From Hirudinaria manillensis (lineage: Eukaryota; Annelida; Clitellata; Hirudinida; Hirudinidae): DNA of 64,000 nucleotides. The stretch is taken from positions 12,668,501-12,732,500 of the forward strand of contig CM067528.1 of the NCBI GenBank assembly GCA_034509925.1. Direction: 5' to 3'. A model generated the notes under the pieces. The model was given only the letters and a program-made list of their open reading frames with translations, was not told where the DNA came from and ran no database searches. Position numbers and translations under genes: made by a program. Below, one piece after another: positions 62,239 through 64,000 of the stretch. The first letter of the stretch is position 1. Every line of letters begins with the position of its first letter.

Positions 62239-62519
62239 AAAGGAAGAGTTAAATTGTAGTCACCGTCTTTAAATTTTAAAATAATTTTATAATCGATAAA
62301 ATAATTTTTCATCCCCAACGTACGTTGAAGCAACACAATACGTTTTATTTGCAGGCAAAGCACTAAAACCATATAAACCATATTAATACCATAATTCCAT
62401 ATAAAAATCATGGAATTATCTTTCTTTTATAAATAATCCAGGATTAATGATTATTGAAAACTAGAGGTAAATAAGTACAATCCGATATTCCGATTTGTCC
62501 TTACATTCATTAATAAACT

Positions 62520-63090
62520 CATTAAAATAACATTTTCTAGTTATATATTAAACTGATTTCAAAAGTTTAATAAAAAAACATTTCGTTAATTGACGATAAT
62601 TTTAAATTGCTGAACAGTAGCGTAACTACCAGACGCAAATGTAAGATTTGAATTAGATTCTATTTTGCAACATTGTAAGGGACCTGTCTCCCTGTCCTGA
62701 CAATGTTTATTATAAACTCAAAGTTGCGGACTGGTTACCAGGTTGGGAGCTAATTAAAATTTTGTATTTTAAAAAATTTTCAAAGTTTCAAGTTAATTTA
62801 GTTTCTCAGAGACAAGCATTCGATGATTAGTTGCAAGGGGCGTAATTATTAAAGTTCATTCTAATGGAGTGTGAGTGGAAAGATAGGAATAAAATTTTAT
62901 GGACAGCATGAAAAGGTGAGGAGAGTTTGAAAGTGTGGCAGAGGGAGTCGGAGAATATGTGATGGAAAGATTGTTGTATATTGGTGGAAATAGTTGCGAG
63001 TGGAGTTGTTAACAGTTTGAGGGTTTGAATGACATTATTATTTAGTTATGTTGTATATAATCTAATTTCTTGAACGATAATATAGTTGGA
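62520..63090. repeat. Downstream flank of TEP D, paralogous to the C flank
   Basis: Matches 45290-45580 with insertions and substitutions. It lies between the RING gene and copy D, so the RING gene is outside the repeated unit on this side. Confidence 0.65.
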
Positions 63091-63202
63091 TTATTAATAA
63101 ATAAATATTCATTTTATAAAAAGGGCCTAATAATTGAAATTCTTCATCTTCGATACTATTACGCTTGCTCACTAAGGGCAGAGGGAAGTGACAAACATAT
63201 AT

Positions 63203-63375
63203 TTGAGACATGTATGACTGAAACTTATTTATTCAATTCATTTATTAAAACTGCATTTAATCAATATAATCTCTCATCAAATGTATAAAAATTAATAAAA
63301 CCGAAATACGGTTGTAACTCATTAAGTATTAGTTTATTTCAAACATTTCCAAGAAGGTATCGTAGAATTGTTCCC
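63203..63375 (-). repeat. 3' flank shared with TEP B and C
   Basis: Contains the ATATAATCTCTCATCAAATG core and a minus-strand AATAAA (63333-63338). Confidence 0.7.
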
Positions 63376-63722
63376 TTAAAGACTCCACAGTACTTGGTTA
63401 TCACTGTCATCCAGTTCATTAAACACCGAATCGCATACATCCACTCCAGCAGATGTTGATGTTGGTGAATAATAACCACTTGTTGATACTCCTACACATA
63501 TATTTTAATTTTGTATGCGATGAAATTGTAAATAAAATAATAATAATAATAAATAATAATTAATAAGAAATTACAAAGAATATATTAATAAACTCTAAAA
63601 TATGCAAATAATATAATAACAAACCTGGCAAATAATATCTGTAGGTCTTGACAAGGGCTGGTTTTACATTTTTCACATGGAATATTGATTTCAAGTCAAC
63701 GGTGAAACAGGTTTCATTCAGC
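63376..63722 (-). CDS. Thioester-containing protein, copy D (3' end only)
   Basis: The last two TEP exons are present: 63624-63722 ([33 protein letters not shown]) and 63376-63491 ([20 protein letters not shown], ending [14 protein letters not shown]). The TGA used by B and C is TGG here, adding Trp-Ser-Leu before TAA. In copies B and C the next exon upstream lies about 150-180 bp away. No equivalent is visible in the remaining 278 bp of the window, so copy D either has a longer intron or is a truncated duplicate. Confidence 0.75.
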
Positions 63723-64000
63723 TGATTTGATAATTTGCAATTAATTAATTAATTAATTAATTTGATTGTTGTTCTTGGAAATCATTTGACAATTGTTTTT
63801 ACAGAAGATGAATTTAATTATTTTTAAATACTTAAAATTAATTCAGTAAAATGTTATCCTTTATGATTTCTCTATTATTTTTTTTTATCAATTTCATCAC
63901 ATACAAATTCAACTTTTGTTAGCCATAACTATTAAATTTCTATCAAATTCATTGTTTTCAACTGCGCTTTTATGTTTTCGTGCATTAATAACGCCTTTCG

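Overview
The window is nuclear DNA from an invertebrate animal. It is strongly AT-rich and its genes are split into many short exons with GT-AG introns, mostly about 50-600 bp. The genes are typically metazoan: calcyphosine-2, tuftelin-interacting protein 11, the meiotic cohesin REC8, and thioester-containing proteins (TEPs) of the complement/alpha-2-macroglobulin family. The phylum cannot be settled from the sequence alone.

Layout. Positions 1-5500 are gene-poor: a small secreted cysteine-rich peptide on the minus strand, then AT-rich DNA with GAT/GAC-rich simple sequence and three perfect TGACGTCA sites. Positions 5549-20999 hold three plus-strand conserved genes: CAPS2 (5549-8989), TFIP11 (11204-15502) and REC8 (16392-20999). 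Exon boundaries were placed by eye using reading-frame continuity; the CAPS2 and TFIP11 phases close completely, and REC8 has one unresolved junction.

Positions 22188-64000 are dominated by a minus-strand tandem array of TEP genes: copy A (22188-33348), copy B (34744-43994), copy C (45943-54752) and the 3' end of copy D (63376-63722, at the right edge). A, B and C each appear complete, with about 36 exons and about 1,500 residues. Each has a signal peptide, the thioester motif GCGEQ, and the C3-type catalytic histidine about 116 residues downstream. They are highly alike except in one exon just before the conserved ETWIWSD segment, which is unalignable between copies and sits where the protease bait region lies. 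B and C are the youngest pair across most of their length, introns included. Around the thioester exons, however, B is closer to A than to C, introns included, which suggests gene conversion.

Other genes lie among the TEPs: an F5/8-type (fucolectin-like) plus PAN-like gene (about 56651-58089), a broken copy of the same lectin between TEP A and TEP B, a fragmentary TEP relic, a second small secreted peptide (58769-59200), and a RING-finger protein (60610-62238, minus). The right 40 kb therefore looks like an actively duplicating innate-immunity locus next to a stable housekeeping and meiotic block.
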